From NCBI RefSeq assembly GCF_007997285.1, contig NZ_VORX01000003.1, positions 372,001-436,000 of the forward strand: a stretch of DNA of 64,000 bases, written 5' to 3'. The position numbers were made by a program, and so were the translations under genes. Under the pieces are notes generated by a model that had not been told where the DNA came from, did no database searches, and worked only from the letters and a program-made list of their open reading frames with translations. This document shows, in pieces, positions 9,945-19,518 of this stretch. Within the stretch, counting starts at the first letter, position 1; each line of letters opens with the position of its first letter. This DNA comes from Gelidibacter salicanalis (GTDB lineage: Bacteria; Bacteroidota; Bacteroidia; Flavobacteriales; Flavobacteriaceae).

Positions 9945-11825
9945 TTAATCTGATTCTTCTTCTTTTTCTTTAGAATTGGTTTTTTCCTTTTGAATTTTTT
10001 CTACGTCATAAGGTTTCCCCAAGTAGACTAATTTCCAACCTTCAGTAAATGCTTCGTCGTCCTTATCAATATTTGTAATAATGTGTAGCTCATCAGATTC
10101 GTCTTTTAAGAACAACGGGATAATATCATAATCCCTACCACTGAGATCAATCAAGTTTTCGTAATGCTTTTTATCAGTGATTACAATTTCATGAATCGCT
10201 GGATACCGTCGAGTAGTTTCCGTTAAGGAGATAAAATCATCCCTCTGAATAAAAATACTTTGTTTTGGTTCGTAGTTAGGGTCGTTTAATTCCTCAGGAG
10301 TGATCAATCTGAAAGCGCCATTTTCACCAAATTCACCTTTAAATCTGTTAATCGCAAATTGATTAATATCAGAATTTCCAGTTAATGCAATAATATAGCC
10401 CACATCATTCAACTCAATATTATCGCCTAATGAATCAGCATATATATTGGTGTTAATGGCCTCTAATCCTAATTCAGCCGCTTTATTGATGTTGTTCTGG
10501 TTGTTGTCAATCAACACCACATGACGTCCATTTTCCTCTAAATAGTTTCCGATTAATCGAGAAGCTTTAGAAGCACCGATAATCAAGATACCGTTCGATT
10601 TTTTCAGAAAGACGCCCACCCACTGCGCTACATAACGCGCTGTTGTTGCATTCAATAATACGGTTCCTAACACGATCATAAACACCAAGGGTGTAATATA
10701 TTCCGCATCCGGCACCCCATTTTTAGCCAATTTCAAGCCGAATAATGACGCAATACCTGCTGCCACAATTCCACGTGGTCCCACCCAACTGATAAATACT
10801 TTTTCATTGAATTGTAAGGACGAATTATACGTACTTAAAAACACACCAATTGGTCTTAAGATGAATACTACAATTGCAAATAAGACCGCGGTATTCCAAT
10901 TGAAAATGAGCAGTAGATCTTCCATATTGATGTTGGCTGCAAGCAAAATAAACAGGATGGAGACCAACAGAATACTCAAGGATTCCTTAAAATATAGCAA
11001 TTCTTTTAGGTAAGGTGAATTGGAATTTCCCAAAACCATCCCCATCACTACGACCGCCAATAAACCAGATTCGTGAGCAAAGGTATCCGCCAAAACGAAC
11101 ACACCCAGCACACTGGCTAAAGCAAAAACGTTCAGAAGATAATGCGGAATCAAGCGTCTATTGATAATAAAATTCAATCCGTGGGCAAAGGCGAACCCGA
11201 ACGTACTTCCAAATAAAACAATTTTACCAAACTCTATAAAGGCTGTTTTGGTAAAAGCACCTCCAGCATCCACACTAATAAATTCGAACACCAAAACCGC
11301 CACCAAAGCCCCAATAGGATCAATCAGAATCCCTTCCCAGCGCAATACGGCAGAAACGTCCTGCTTCAATGGAATGTTTCGTAAAATAGGCGTAATTACA
11401 GTAGGTCCAGTAACGATAATCAAGGCCGAAAAGAGAAAGGACATTTCCCAACTTAAATAAAATATGAAATGTGCGGCAACAGCAGCACCAAAAAAGGTCA
11501 CCAAAGAGCCTACGGTAATCAATTTGGAAATCACGGGCCCAACATTCTTAATTTCCTTCACTCTTAAGGTCAAGCCTCCTTCAAAAAGGATCACACTAAT
11601 GGCGAGAGAGACAAAATAAAAGAGACTTTCTCCAGGAAATAATCCTTTTTTGCCATTATAAATAGGCTCGATCCATTTAGATCCGTCGCTGGAAAGATAT
11701 TCCGCAGCTATGGGTCCTACGAGCAGACCGATAAGAATTAAAGGTAGAATTGCTGGGATTTTTAACTTCCAGGCCACCCATTGCGCCAAGATACCGAGTA
11801 TAATGATTCCTGCTAATTCAACCAT
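9945..11825 (-). CDS. CPA1-type cation:proton antiporter with TrkA-N domain
   Basis: A 626-residue fusion of a Na+(K+)/H+ exchanger and a cytoplasmic nucleotide-binding module. About 12 membrane helices occupy residues 1-405, with conserved exchanger segments LIIVTGPTVITPILR (about 135-149), LIDPIGA (167-173) and VGPRGIVAA (348-356). A Rossmann-like TrkA-N/RCK domain starts at GILIIGASKASRLIG (412-426), and the tail is highly acidic and lysine-rich. Such proteins regulate cytoplasmic pH and salt, fitting a marine organism. The transported ion cannot be settled by sequence. The downstream DUF202 gene's ATG is beyond 12300, so they are separate. Confidence 0.88.
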   Translation of the reverse strand: MVELAGIIILGILAQWVAWKLKIPAILPLILIGLLVGPIAAEYLSSDGSKWIEPIYNGKKGLFPGESLFYFVSLAISVILFEGGLTLRVKEIKNVGPVISKLITVGSLVTFFGAAVAAHFIFYLSWEMSFLFSALIIVTGPTVITPILRNIPLKQDVSAVLRWEGILIDPIGALVAVLVFEFISVDAGGAFTKTAFIEFGKIVLFGSTFGFAFAHGLNFIINRRLIPHYLLNVFALASVLGVFVLADTFAHESGLLAVVVMGMVLGNSNSPYLKELLYFKESLSILLVSILFILLAANINMEDLLLIFNWNTAVLFAIVVFILRPIGVFLSTYNSSLQFNEKVFISWVGPRGIVAAGIASLFGLKLAKNGVPDAEYITPLVFMIVLGTVLLNATTARYVAQWVGVFLKKSNGILIIGASKASRLIGNYLEENGRHVVLIDNNQNNINKAAELGLEAINTNIYADSLGDNIELNDVGYIIALTGNSDINQFAINRFKGEFGENGAFRLITPEELNDPNYEPKQSIFIQRDDFISLTETTRRYPAIHEIVITDKKHYENLIDLSGRDYDIIPLFLKDESDELHIITNIDKDDEAFTEGWKLVYLGKPYDVEKIQKEKTNSKEKEEESD

Positions 11826-11863
11826 ATGTTTTGTTTATCCTTATTTACGTATTGGAAAGGGAG

Positions 11864-11871
11864 CAAAGTTA
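11864..11871 (-). promoter_or_regulatory. Putative -7 element for the antiporter gene
   Basis: Read on the minus strand this is TAACTTTG, a match to TAnnTTTG, about 39 bp before the antiporter ATG. No good -33 TTG is at the usual spacing. Confidence 0.35.
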
Positions 11872-11956
11872 TTTTTTTTTGAAGCAACTACGCAGGAAAA
11901 TAAGCATAAAAATGAAAAGGAGGTCTGTTTATTAAGAAATTGACCGAATGAGGATC

Positions 11957-12310
11957 TCATTTTTTATCTTCGTTTGTCTCAAAAGTGTAATATAATTTTC
12001 TAAGACTTTTCTTCAAGAGGGTAAACCGATAGATGCCAATAATAAAAAATATGGCACTAAATACCAGGGCCAACAAAGCCAAATATTTAAAGTCTGGAAA
12101 ATTCTTTAACTGAAAAAAAGCAATCCCTCCCAAGAGCAGATAAAGTGAAGATCTGATGTAAGATAACAAAGTGCGCTCATTAGCCAATCGCGTACGTTCA
12201 ATAGCAAGATAGTCTCTTAAAATAATCTCCTGATCTGGTTTAAAATCCCTACCAAACTTCAAGAGTTTCATTTTTCTGAGCCGCAAAGGCTCCGGAACTA
12301 TTTTTCTCAT
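11957..12310 (-). CDS. DUF202 / YidH-family small membrane protein
   Basis: A 117-residue inner-membrane protein of the DUF202 (YidH) family. The family signature RDYLAIERTRLANERTLLSYIR is readable at about residues 27-48, followed by two hydrophobic helices near 50-69 and 74-95. The N-terminus is basic and the C-terminus charged. The molecular role of the family is unknown. It lies upstream of the antiporter gene on the same strand with about 130 bp between them, so co-transcription is possible but not shown. Confidence 0.85.
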   Translation of the reverse strand: MRKIVPEPLRLRKMKLLKFGRDFKPDQEIILRDYLAIERTRLANERTLLSYIRSSLYLLLGGIAFFQLKNFPDFKYLALLALVFSAIFFIIGIYRFTLLKKSLRKLYYTFETNEDKK

Positions 12311-12474
12311 AACACTTTTTTATAAAATTAGATTATTTTTGATAGGATTCAAATTATCTCATGATTACTTATGGTAAGAATATGTTAAAATACCGCCAAT
12401 ATCATTGTCCAAAACCTTTAAATTTTAAGTGTTTTAGTAATTTGCATGATTAATAACCGCCAAAAATAAAAACT

Positions 12475-13338
12475 ATGCAGCTATATCCTATAGAATCTGG
12501 GAACTTCAAACTTGATGGCGGTGCCATGTTCGGGGTCGTACCCAAGTCAATTTGGCAACGCACCAATCCCGCCGATGCCAATAATATGATTGACATTGCC
12601 GCCCGTTGTTTACTGATTGAGGACGGTGACCGTTTGATTTTAGTAGACACCGGAATGGGGGATAAGCAAAATGAAAAATTCTTTGGCTATTATTATTTAT
12701 GGGGAGATAATTCGATCGATACATCTTTAGAACAGCACGGATTTCATCGCGATGACATTACCGATGTATTTATGACCCATTTGCATTTTGACCATTGTGG
12801 CGGAAGTATCCAATGGAATAAAGATCGAACCGCCTATGAACCTGCTTTTAAAAACGCAAATTTGTGGAGTAATAAAGCGCATTGGGACTGGGCAACAGAA
12901 CCTAACAATCGTGAAAAAGCATCATTCCTAAAGGAAAATATTATGCCAATGAAAGAAAGTGGTCATCTCCGATTTACGGAACTTCCAACAGATAGAATCC
13001 TTAAAAATTCTGATTTAGGGTTTGATATTTTCTTTGCGGATGGACATACAGATAAGCAAATGATTCCGCTGATCAAATACAAAGATAAAACCATCGCTTT
13101 TATGGCCGATTTGTTGCCAACCGTTGGCCACTTGCCGTTGCCATTTGTGATGGGGTATGATACCCGACCGTTACTGACCTTAGATGAAAAACAATTGTTT
13201 TTGAACAAGGCGGCGGACGAGAATTATTATTTATTTTTGGAACATGATGCACACCACCAAATCATCACGGTTAAACATACAGAAAAAGGTGTTCGCTTAG
13301 ATCAAACCTACACTACACAAGACATTTTTACAAATTAA
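12475..13338 (+). CDS. Metallo-beta-lactamase-fold hydrolase
   Basis: A 287-residue cytoplasmic enzyme of the MBL superfamily. The dinuclear metal motif THLHFDH is at residues 101-107, preceded by LILVDTGMGD, with FADGHTDKQMIP and FMADLLPT further on as the third and fourth metal-ligand regions. The overall pattern resembles quorum-quenching lactonase or AhlD-like members, but substrate cannot be assigned. It is the first gene of an apparent three-gene operon: the subtilase starts 13 bp after its stop. Confidence 0.88.
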   Translation: MQLYPIESGNFKLDGGAMFGVVPKSIWQRTNPADANNMIDIAARCLLIEDGDRLILVDTGMGDKQNEKFFGYYYLWGDNSIDTSLEQHGFHRDDITDVFMTHLHFDHCGGSIQWNKDRTAYEPAFKNANLWSNKAHWDWATEPNNREKASFLKENIMPMKESGHLRFTELPTDRILKNSDLGFDIFFADGHTDKQMIPLIKYKDKTIAFMADLLPTVGHLPLPFVMGYDTRPLLTLDEKQLFLNKAADENYYLFLEHDAHHQIITVKHTEKGVRLDQTYTTQDIFTN

Positions 13339-13351
13339 TACACACATTCAA

Positions 13352-14968
13352 ATGAAATTTATTAAATCATTCGCTATTGCCGCTTTTGCAGCAACTACCC
13401 TTTATAATTGTGGTTCAGCACCAGGTGTCGTTTCCACACCGATGGAAAATATTGATGCGCTACCCCTTAAAATTTCTGAATTGACCGAAGCAGAAAAAAA
13501 TCATTGGTCGCATCTCGATTTGAAGCGGGATACGATTCCGGGAATGAGCGTGGATAGAGCTTACGATGAAATTATTAAAAACCGAAAAGGCTCGACTACG
13601 ATTGTGGCCATCATTGATTCTGGTATTGATATTGACCACGAGGATTTGCAAGGGGCCATTTGGAAAAATCCTAAAGAAATTCCGAATAATGGAAAGGATG
13701 ACGATAACAATGGCTATGTCGACGACGTGTATGGCTGGAATTTTTTAGGTGATGCTTATAACGAACAATTAGAATATGTGCGTTTACTGGCAAGCGGCAA
13801 TACATCACACCCAAGATATGCTGAGGCAAAAGCAGAACGCCAATCAGAATACGATAAATATGTAGGCATTAAGACCAATTATGAGCAGTTTTTACAACAA
13901 ATCAAAAATGCTGATGATGCCTTAAAAAGAGAAACAAAAAAGGAAAATTACACTGAGGATGATGTCAATGCTATAAAAACCAACAACCAAACATTACAAC
14001 AATATGTAGCAGTAGCAAAATATGTGTACAGTTTAGAGTTTGATAGTTTAAAAGCGGCTACAAAAGAATTGACCGAAGGATTGGTAGATATAACTGACCG
14101 CTTAAATTACAACCTGAATGTCGATTTTAAAGGGCGTACTACAGGTGACAATCCTGATGATATGACCCAAAAATACTACGGAAATAACAACGTTAAACCA
14201 GTAAAAGCTTCTGAAAGCCACGGCACCCACGTTGCCGGAATTGTGGCCGCGATAAGAAACAATGGTAAAGGAGGCAATGGTGTTGCTAACAACGTAAAAA
14301 TCATGAGCATCAGAGCCGTTCCTAATGGCGATGAGTACGACAAGGATGTGGCTTTGGCCATTAGATATGCAGCCGATAATGGCGCTAAAGTCATCAACAC
14401 AAGTTTTGGTAAATATTATTCACCGCATAGCGATTGGGTAAGGGAAGCTATTGCTTATGCCGCTACTAAAGATGTGTTAATCGTAAATGCAGCAGGTAAC
14501 GAAGGGACTGATTTGGATACTAAAAATGTCTATCCAAACGATGCTGTCGGCACAGGACCAGAGGTTGCAGATAACTTTATCAGTGTGGGTTCATTAGACC
14601 CTAAGTATGGGTCAGGCTTGGTCTCAGGATTCTCAAATTTTGGGAAAATAAACGTGGATATTTTTGCTCCAGGGGGTGATATTTATTCGACATTCCCAAA
14701 TAACAACTATAAGGCAGTTGGAGGAACCTCTATGGCATCTCCTGGTGTTGCTGGAATTGCAGCCTTGATCAGATCACAATATCCAAAACTTTCTGCGCCT
14801 CAGGTTAAGAAAATCATTATGGATTCAGGATTGGCCTTAACCACAAAAGTAGTTGTGGGAGGAAATCCATCCAACGTAAAACCGTTCAGCACCTTGTCAA
14901 AATCAGCAAAAATAGCCAACGCTTACAATGCCTTAATATTAGCTGCACAAGTGGCAAAAAACCTCTAA
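13352..14968 (+). CDS. Subtilisin-family (S8) serine peptidase, probable lipoprotein
   Basis: A 538-residue exported protease. The N-terminus is a signal peptide with a cysteine at 20 (TTLYNC), an imperfect lipobox, so membrane anchoring is likely but not certain. The catalytic triad is visible: Asp near 89 in IIDSGID, His near 290 in SHGTHVAG, and Ser near 460 in GGTSMASPG. The gap of about 200 residues between Asp and His is unusually large and contains a charged, helical insert (about 145-250), as in some Bacteroidota S8 proteases. It is located between an MBL hydrolase and an M1 peptidase with 13- and 15-bp spacers, suggesting one transcript. Confidence 0.92.
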   Translation: MKFIKSFAIAAFAATTLYNCGSAPGVVSTPMENIDALPLKISELTEAEKNHWSHLDLKRDTIPGMSVDRAYDEIIKNRKGSTTIVAIIDSGIDIDHEDLQGAIWKNPKEIPNNGKDDDNNGYVDDVYGWNFLGDAYNEQLEYVRLLASGNTSHPRYAEAKAERQSEYDKYVGIKTNYEQFLQQIKNADDALKRETKKENYTEDDVNAIKTNNQTLQQYVAVAKYVYSLEFDSLKAATKELTEGLVDITDRLNYNLNVDFKGRTTGDNPDDMTQKYYGNNNVKPVKASESHGTHVAGIVAAIRNNGKGGNGVANNVKIMSIRAVPNGDEYDKDVALAIRYAADNGAKVINTSFGKYYSPHSDWVREAIAYAATKDVLIVNAAGNEGTDLDTKNVYPNDAVGTGPEVADNFISVGSLDPKYGSGLVSGFSNFGKINVDIFAPGGDIYSTFPNNNYKAVGGTSMASPGVAGIAALIRSQYPKLSAPQVKKIIMDSGLALTTKVVVGGNPSNVKPFSTLSKSAKIANAYNALILAAQVAKNL

Positions 14969-14983
14969 TAAATCTATCTTAAA

Positions 14984-16876
14984 ATGAAATTATTTAGTGC
15001 TTTAAGTCTCGGAATTTTTATAATGATGTCCTCTTTTACAGGACAGGCTCAAAAGGATTTCGAAGTAACTCCAAATCCGTATTACTGGCAGCAACACGTA
15101 GATTATACGATGGCTATTGATATGGATGTCAAAACCTATAAATATTCTGGAACCCAAAAATTGGTCTATACCAATAACTCCCCGGATGATTTAAACAAAG
15201 TGTTTTACCATTTGTATCCTAACGCTTTTCAACCGGATAGCGAAATGGATGCACGTTTAAAAAGTATCGCAGATCCGGATGGCCGAATGGTCAATAATTT
15301 GGGCACCAAAGCAGAGCCTAATTACGAAAGTAGAATCAGTAAGTTAGGCCCGGATGAAATTGGCTATATCAAGGTGACGTCACTGTTGCAAAATGGGCAA
15401 CCGGTAACCCATGAAACTCAAGGCACCATTTTAATGGTGACATTAAACACTCCAATTCAACCGGGCGAAAAAACCACTTTTGATATGGTGTTTGAGGCGC
15501 AAGTGCCACTTCAAATTCGACGTGCTGGTAGAAACAGTAAAGAAGGTGTTGCTTTATCTATGGCGCAATGGTATCCTAAATTGGCTGAATATGATGATGA
15601 AGGATGGCATGCTGACCCATATATTGCTAGAGAATTTTACGGGGTTTGGGGTGATTTTGATGTGAAAATTACGATTGATAAAGATTATATTATCGGTGGT
15701 ACTGGCTATCTTCAAAACCCTAATGAAATTGGACATGGCTACGAAACCGAAAAAGTAAAAAAACAAAAGGGCAAGACCTTAACTTGGCACTTTAAAGCGC
15801 CAAAAGTTCACGATTTTACCTGGGCTGCGGATCCGGATTATATCCACGATACGCTAAAAATGGAAAATGGACCAACCTTACATTTTCTTTACAAAAGCAC
15901 AATGCCAGCGGAAAATTTAGAGAATTGGAAAAAATTACAACCCATAACTGAACAATTAATGAACTACTTCAGTACGCATATTGGAGCGTATCCTTATGAC
16001 CAGTATTCTGTTATCCACGGGGGTGATGGCGGTATGGAATACGGCATGAGCACACTGATAGTGGGCGAAGGTTCTTTAGATGGATTGATTGGTGTTACGG
16101 CACATGAATTAGCGCATAGCTGGTTCCAATTCGTGTTGGCTACCAATGAAAGTAAACATTCATGGATGGACGAAGGTTTTACCAGTTATATTCAAGATAG
16201 AGCATTAGATGCTATCAGTGGCACTAATAGTGACAACCCATTTAGTGGATCGTACCGATCGTATATTGCCCTAGCAAAGTCAAATAGGGAGCAACCACAA
16301 ACTACCCATTCTGATCGTTATAATTACAACCGTGCCTATTCGATTTCAGCATACAGTAAAGGGACCTTGTTCTTATCGCAGTTAGGCTATATCATTGGTG
16401 AAGACAATCTGAATAAAACGCTTAAACGCTACTATAAAGAGTGGGCATTTAAACACCCAAAACCAATGGACGTCATCCGTGTGGCTGAAAAAGTATCCGG
16501 ATTGGAGCTGGATTGGTATTTGATGGACTGGACACAGACCACCAATACGATTGATTATGCCGTAAAAGCAGTCAATTCTGAAGGGGATATCACAACAGTT
16601 AGTCTAGAGCGTATAGGATTAATGCCAATGCCTTTAGATGTGGAAGTCACTTTTACAGACGGCACAAAAGCCCAATACAACATTCCGTTACGTATGATGC
16701 GTGGTGCCAAACCAGTGGCAAATACAACCACTGTTTTGACAAATTGGGCTTGGACACATCCAAACTATAGCTTTAAAATTGACAAACCTAAGAGCGCCAT
16801 CACGTCTATCACCATAGACCCGCGAGGATATATGGCAGATGTTAATAGAGATAATAATGTGATGACCCTTAACTAG
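14984..16876 (+). CDS. M1-family zinc metallopeptidase (aminopeptidase-like)
   Basis: A 630-residue exported peptidase with a signal peptide (1-22, ending TGQAQ). The gluzincin motif HELAH lies near residues 374-378 with the third zinc ligand in WMDEGFTSYIQD about 19 residues later, and a conserved GGDGGMEYGMST replaces the usual GAMEN exopeptidase motif. Bacteroidota have many such secreted M1-like peptidases. It is the last gene of the MBL-S8-M1 cluster and is followed by a strong terminator, so the three may work together in extracellular or periplasmic peptide breakdown. Confidence 0.92.
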   Translation: MKLFSALSLGIFIMMSSFTGQAQKDFEVTPNPYYWQQHVDYTMAIDMDVKTYKYSGTQKLVYTNNSPDDLNKVFYHLYPNAFQPDSEMDARLKSIADPDGRMVNNLGTKAEPNYESRISKLGPDEIGYIKVTSLLQNGQPVTHETQGTILMVTLNTPIQPGEKTTFDMVFEAQVPLQIRRAGRNSKEGVALSMAQWYPKLAEYDDEGWHADPYIAREFYGVWGDFDVKITIDKDYIIGGTGYLQNPNEIGHGYETEKVKKQKGKTLTWHFKAPKVHDFTWAADPDYIHDTLKMENGPTLHFLYKSTMPAENLENWKKLQPITEQLMNYFSTHIGAYPYDQYSVIHGGDGGMEYGMSTLIVGEGSLDGLIGVTAHELAHSWFQFVLATNESKHSWMDEGFTSYIQDRALDAISGTNSDNPFSGSYRSYIALAKSNREQPQTTHSDRYNYNRAYSISAYSKGTLFLSQLGYIIGEDNLNKTLKRYYKEWAFKHPKPMDVIRVAEKVSGLELDWYLMDWTQTTNTIDYAVKAVNSEGDITTVSLERIGLMPMPLDVEVTFTDGTKAQYNIPLRMMRGAKPVANTTTVLTNWAWTHPNYSFKIDKPKSAITSITIDPRGYMADVNRDNNVMTLN

Positions 16877-16896
16877 GTCACAATATGCTTACGTAT

Positions 16897-16927
16897 AAAA
16901 AACCGCTTTTAATAGAGCGGTTTTTTT
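16897..16927 (+). terminator. Rho-independent terminator after the M1 peptidase gene
   Basis: AACCGCT pairs with AGCGGTT around an 8-nt loop and is flanked by A and T tracts (7 T's after the stem). It closes the MBL-S8-M1 operon. Confidence 0.85.
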
Positions 16928-16939
16928 ATATAACCTAAT

Positions 16940-16947
16940 TACCTTTG
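16940..16947 (+). promoter_or_regulatory. -7 element just before rnpA
   Basis: TACCTTTG matches TAnnTTTG and ends only 7 bp before the rnpA ATG at 16955, so transcription would begin at or within a few bases of the start codon. The upstream terminator T-tract lies where a -33 element would be. Confidence 0.45.
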
Positions 16948-16954
16948 GTGCCCT

Positions 16955-17338
16955 ATGGAACAGTCGTATAAAAAAATAGAAAAGCTCAAAAGCCAAAAGC
17001 TTATTGAAAAGCTATTTTCTGACGGAAAATCAGTAGTAGCATATCCGTTACGATTGGTATATTTAAAGACTGTTTTTGAAGACGCTGTGCCTGTAAAAGC
17101 TGGGGTTTCCGTGAGCAAGCGCAATTTTAAAAAGGCTGTTCATAGAAACCGCATTAAACGGTTATTGAGAGAGGCCTATCGGCTTAATAAATCCGCTTAT
17201 TTTAACAACATTACCGCGCAATATGCGTTAATGATTCTGTATATAGGGAAGTCTGAAAGTGATTATAAAACTATATCGAAAAAAATGAATACCTTATTGG
17301 ACGCTTTTATCACAAAAGAGACCCTTCCTAAACCCTAA
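16955..17338 (+). CDS. rnpA: Ribonuclease P protein component
   Basis: A 127-residue basic protein that binds the RNase P RNA and helps process 5' leaders of pre-tRNAs. The conserved VSVSKRNFKKAVHRNRIKR segment with the RNR motif is at about residues 50-70, followed by LLREAYR. It is next to an S41 protease gene (19 bp to its ATG) and not beside rpmH, as is usual in Flavobacteriaceae. A promoter-like element sits immediately upstream. Confidence 0.93.
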   Translation: MEQSYKKIEKLKSQKLIEKLFSDGKSVVAYPLRLVYLKTVFEDAVPVKAGVSVSKRNFKKAVHRNRIKRLLREAYRLNKSAYFNNITAQYALMILYIGKSESDYKTISKKMNTLLDAFITKETLPKP

Positions 17339-17357
17339 ACTTTTTGAGACTTTGATT

Positions 17358-18992
17358 ATGAAAAAGTTACTGAAAAAAAAGATAGTACTTCCTATACTCA
17401 TCGGTGTGGTATTCCTTACCGGATCAGCATTTAAAGGCGATTTTTTTGAAATCGCAAAACAGATAGAAATTTTTACCACCTTATTTAAAGAGGTGAATAT
17501 GAATTATGTGGACGACACCAATCCGGCCAATTTGATGGATACCGCCATTAAAAGCATGCTTCAGGATTTAGATCCTTACACCAATTTTTACAATGAACAG
17601 GATGTGGAGGCCTCCAGAATTAACAATACTGGCGATTACACCGGGATAGGCGCCAATGTATTGACCTTAAAAGATAAGTTAGTCATCATAGAACCTTACA
17701 AAAATTTTCCTGCAGATAAAGCCGGATTAAAAGCTGGGGACGAAATTATCAAAGTGGATGGCACCGTTGTGGCCGATTTTAACGATGATGCCGGTAATTT
17801 GTTGCAAGGCACCGCCGGAACCACCGTAGACGTGACTTACCTGCGTCAAGGAAAAACACAGACGGCTACCATCAAAAGAGAATCGGTAGAAATACATGCC
17901 GTACCTCACTATTCCATGATAGACGGCAAAACGGGCTATGTGGTATTACGTAAATTCAATGAAAAAGCGTCGGCTGAAACCATCAATGCAGTCCGCGTTT
18001 TAAAAAGTGAAGGTGCCAAACAAATCGTATTGGATTTACGAGGAAATTTAGGTGGATTACTCAATGAAGCTGTGAATGTTACCAATATTTTTGTACCAAA
18101 AAATCAGTTGGTGGTGACCACAAAATCTAAAGTTGACAAATACAATAAAACTTATTATACCCAAAAAGAAGCCATCGATACTGATATCCCGTTAGTGGTA
18201 TTGATTGATGGTAGAAGTGCTTCTGCAAGTGAAATTGTTGCAGGCGCATTGCAAGATTTAGATAGAGCCGTGATTGTTGGGGCCAGGAGTTATGGTAAAG
18301 GCTTGGTACAACGTCCTAAATCCTTAGTCTACGGGACGCAAATGAAAATTACCATCTCACGGTATTATACGCCTTCAGGACGCAGTATTCAGTCTTTAGA
18401 CTATTGGAATAGAGATGAATTTGGAAAAGCAACCCGGGTAAAAAAAGAAAATTACAATGCTTTTAAAACCAAACGCGGAAGAACCGTTTATGACGGTGGT
18501 GGCATTCAGCCAGATCTTGAGTTGGATATCACCAAACTAAGTCCGATCACCACCGCCATTGTCAATGATAATTTGATTTTTGATTTTGCCACTGACTATT
18601 ATTATTCCCATAAGGTGACGGATTTAAAGAATTTTGAACTGAAGGAAGTCGATTTTAATGCTTTTAAAGCCTTTTTAAAAGCTAATAATTTTAAGTTTGA
18701 GACCAAAACCGAGAAAGCCTTTGATGATGCTTTAATGGTAGCTAAAGATGAAGCCTTAGATGAAGTCATTGATTCCGAATATGCCACTTTGGTTAACTCC
18801 TTAAATGCCTATAAAACGAAAGCAATCGATGACAATAAAGCCCAATTGATGGGATTGCTATCTGAAGAGATCGTTAAACGCTATTTTTACAGAGAAGGTA
18901 TGTATACGTATTATATGGCGCATAATACAGAAATAAAAAAAGGTACCGAAATTTTAAAAAATCCTTCAAACTATCTTGGATATCTTCAATAA
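17358..18992 (+). CDS. C-terminal processing (S41) peptidase
   Basis: A 544-residue periplasmic tail-specific protease of the CtpA/Prc family. An N-terminal membrane or signal segment (about 6-22) precedes a PDZ domain (about 85-165, with AGLKAGDEIIKVDG) and the catalytic core. The nucleophile lies in SASASE near residue 289 and the general-base lysine in YGKGLVQ near 314, the expected 25 residues apart. The frame extends to a TTG at 17352 but ATG 17358 (MKKLLKKK) gives a normal signal. It follows rnpA closely and is probably co-transcribed. Confidence 0.92.
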   Translation: MKKLLKKKIVLPILIGVVFLTGSAFKGDFFEIAKQIEIFTTLFKEVNMNYVDDTNPANLMDTAIKSMLQDLDPYTNFYNEQDVEASRINNTGDYTGIGANVLTLKDKLVIIEPYKNFPADKAGLKAGDEIIKVDGTVVADFNDDAGNLLQGTAGTTVDVTYLRQGKTQTATIKRESVEIHAVPHYSMIDGKTGYVVLRKFNEKASAETINAVRVLKSEGAKQIVLDLRGNLGGLLNEAVNVTNIFVPKNQLVVTTKSKVDKYNKTYYTQKEAIDTDIPLVVLIDGRSASASEIVAGALQDLDRAVIVGARSYGKGLVQRPKSLVYGTQMKITISRYYTPSGRSIQSLDYWNRDEFGKATRVKKENYNAFKTKRGRTVYDGGGIQPDLELDITKLSPITTAIVNDNLIFDFATDYYYSHKVTDLKNFELKEVDFNAFKAFLKANNFKFETKTEKAFDDALMVAKDEALDEVIDSEYATLVNSLNAYKTKAIDDNKAQLMGLLSEEIVKRYFYREGMYTYYMAHNTEIKKGTEILKNPSNYLGYLQ

Positions 18993-19240
18993 CATTCCAT
19001 TCTTCTAATAAACTAAGTTTTTTAAAAGTGCACAAGCGGCCATCCAACCCACTAATTAGAACTAAGATTCTCCTAATTGGGTTTCTGTACTCAAGATTTA
19101 GGAACATAGGAAAAATTAAAAATCAGGACAAAACCGCTAACAAACCTAATAGCTTTTATAAAAATAGGAGTTACCATTGCCCTATACTAAACTCTTCCAC
19201 AATGGTTATAGTTATTTATTGCTAGAATCTAAAAAAAACC
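18993..19240. other. Gene-free stretch after the S41 gene
   Basis: I see no supported gene, RNA or strong hairpin here. A short open frame exists but shows no protein-like composition. The stretch leads into the decayed OmpA-like fragment that follows. Confidence 0.5.
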
Positions 19241-19518
19241 TAAGATGAAATTTCTAAAGTGCTTCTAAAAAGAGATGAAATTTATTTCACCGTTTAAGGT
19301 CATGTGTGTACAAAACAGCAAAGCTGCCATTCAGAGAAAAACAAAAAACGCAACCTCTCGCTCGCCAGAGCGAAGCATATCTACGATTATTTGGTAAAAC
19401 AAGGCATTGATTATAAACGCATTAAGTTTTTGGGAATGCGCCCTAAATTCACATTAGGGGCGAAGCAAAATACCTTCGCCGCGTAGAAATTATGGGTAAC
19501 TTATGTATCAGAAATTAT
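19241..19518 (+). pseudogene. Decayed OmpA-like C-terminal domain
   Basis: The frame reads KVLLKRDEIYFTV, then a TAA at 19295-19297, then GHVCTKQQSCHSEK and LSLARAKHIYDYLVKQGID with IKFLGMRPKF. This matches the OmpA-type peptidoglycan-binding domain of flavobacterial proteins, in which GHVC and LSxxRAKxxYDYL are typical. The frame ends at a TAG at 19484-19486, while the expected terminal RRVEI is found in another frame at about 19477-19491. A stop and a frame change, with no signal peptide or N-terminal domain, show a broken remnant rather than a working gene. Confidence 0.65.

Noticed and set aside
11710-11943. Plus-strand frame overlapping the antiporter start
   Set aside because: It runs antiparallel to a well-supported gene and its composition is that of a shadow frame.
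19028-19225. Open frame between the S41 gene and the OmpA remnant
   Set aside because: No start context, no protein-like composition and no recognisable motif.
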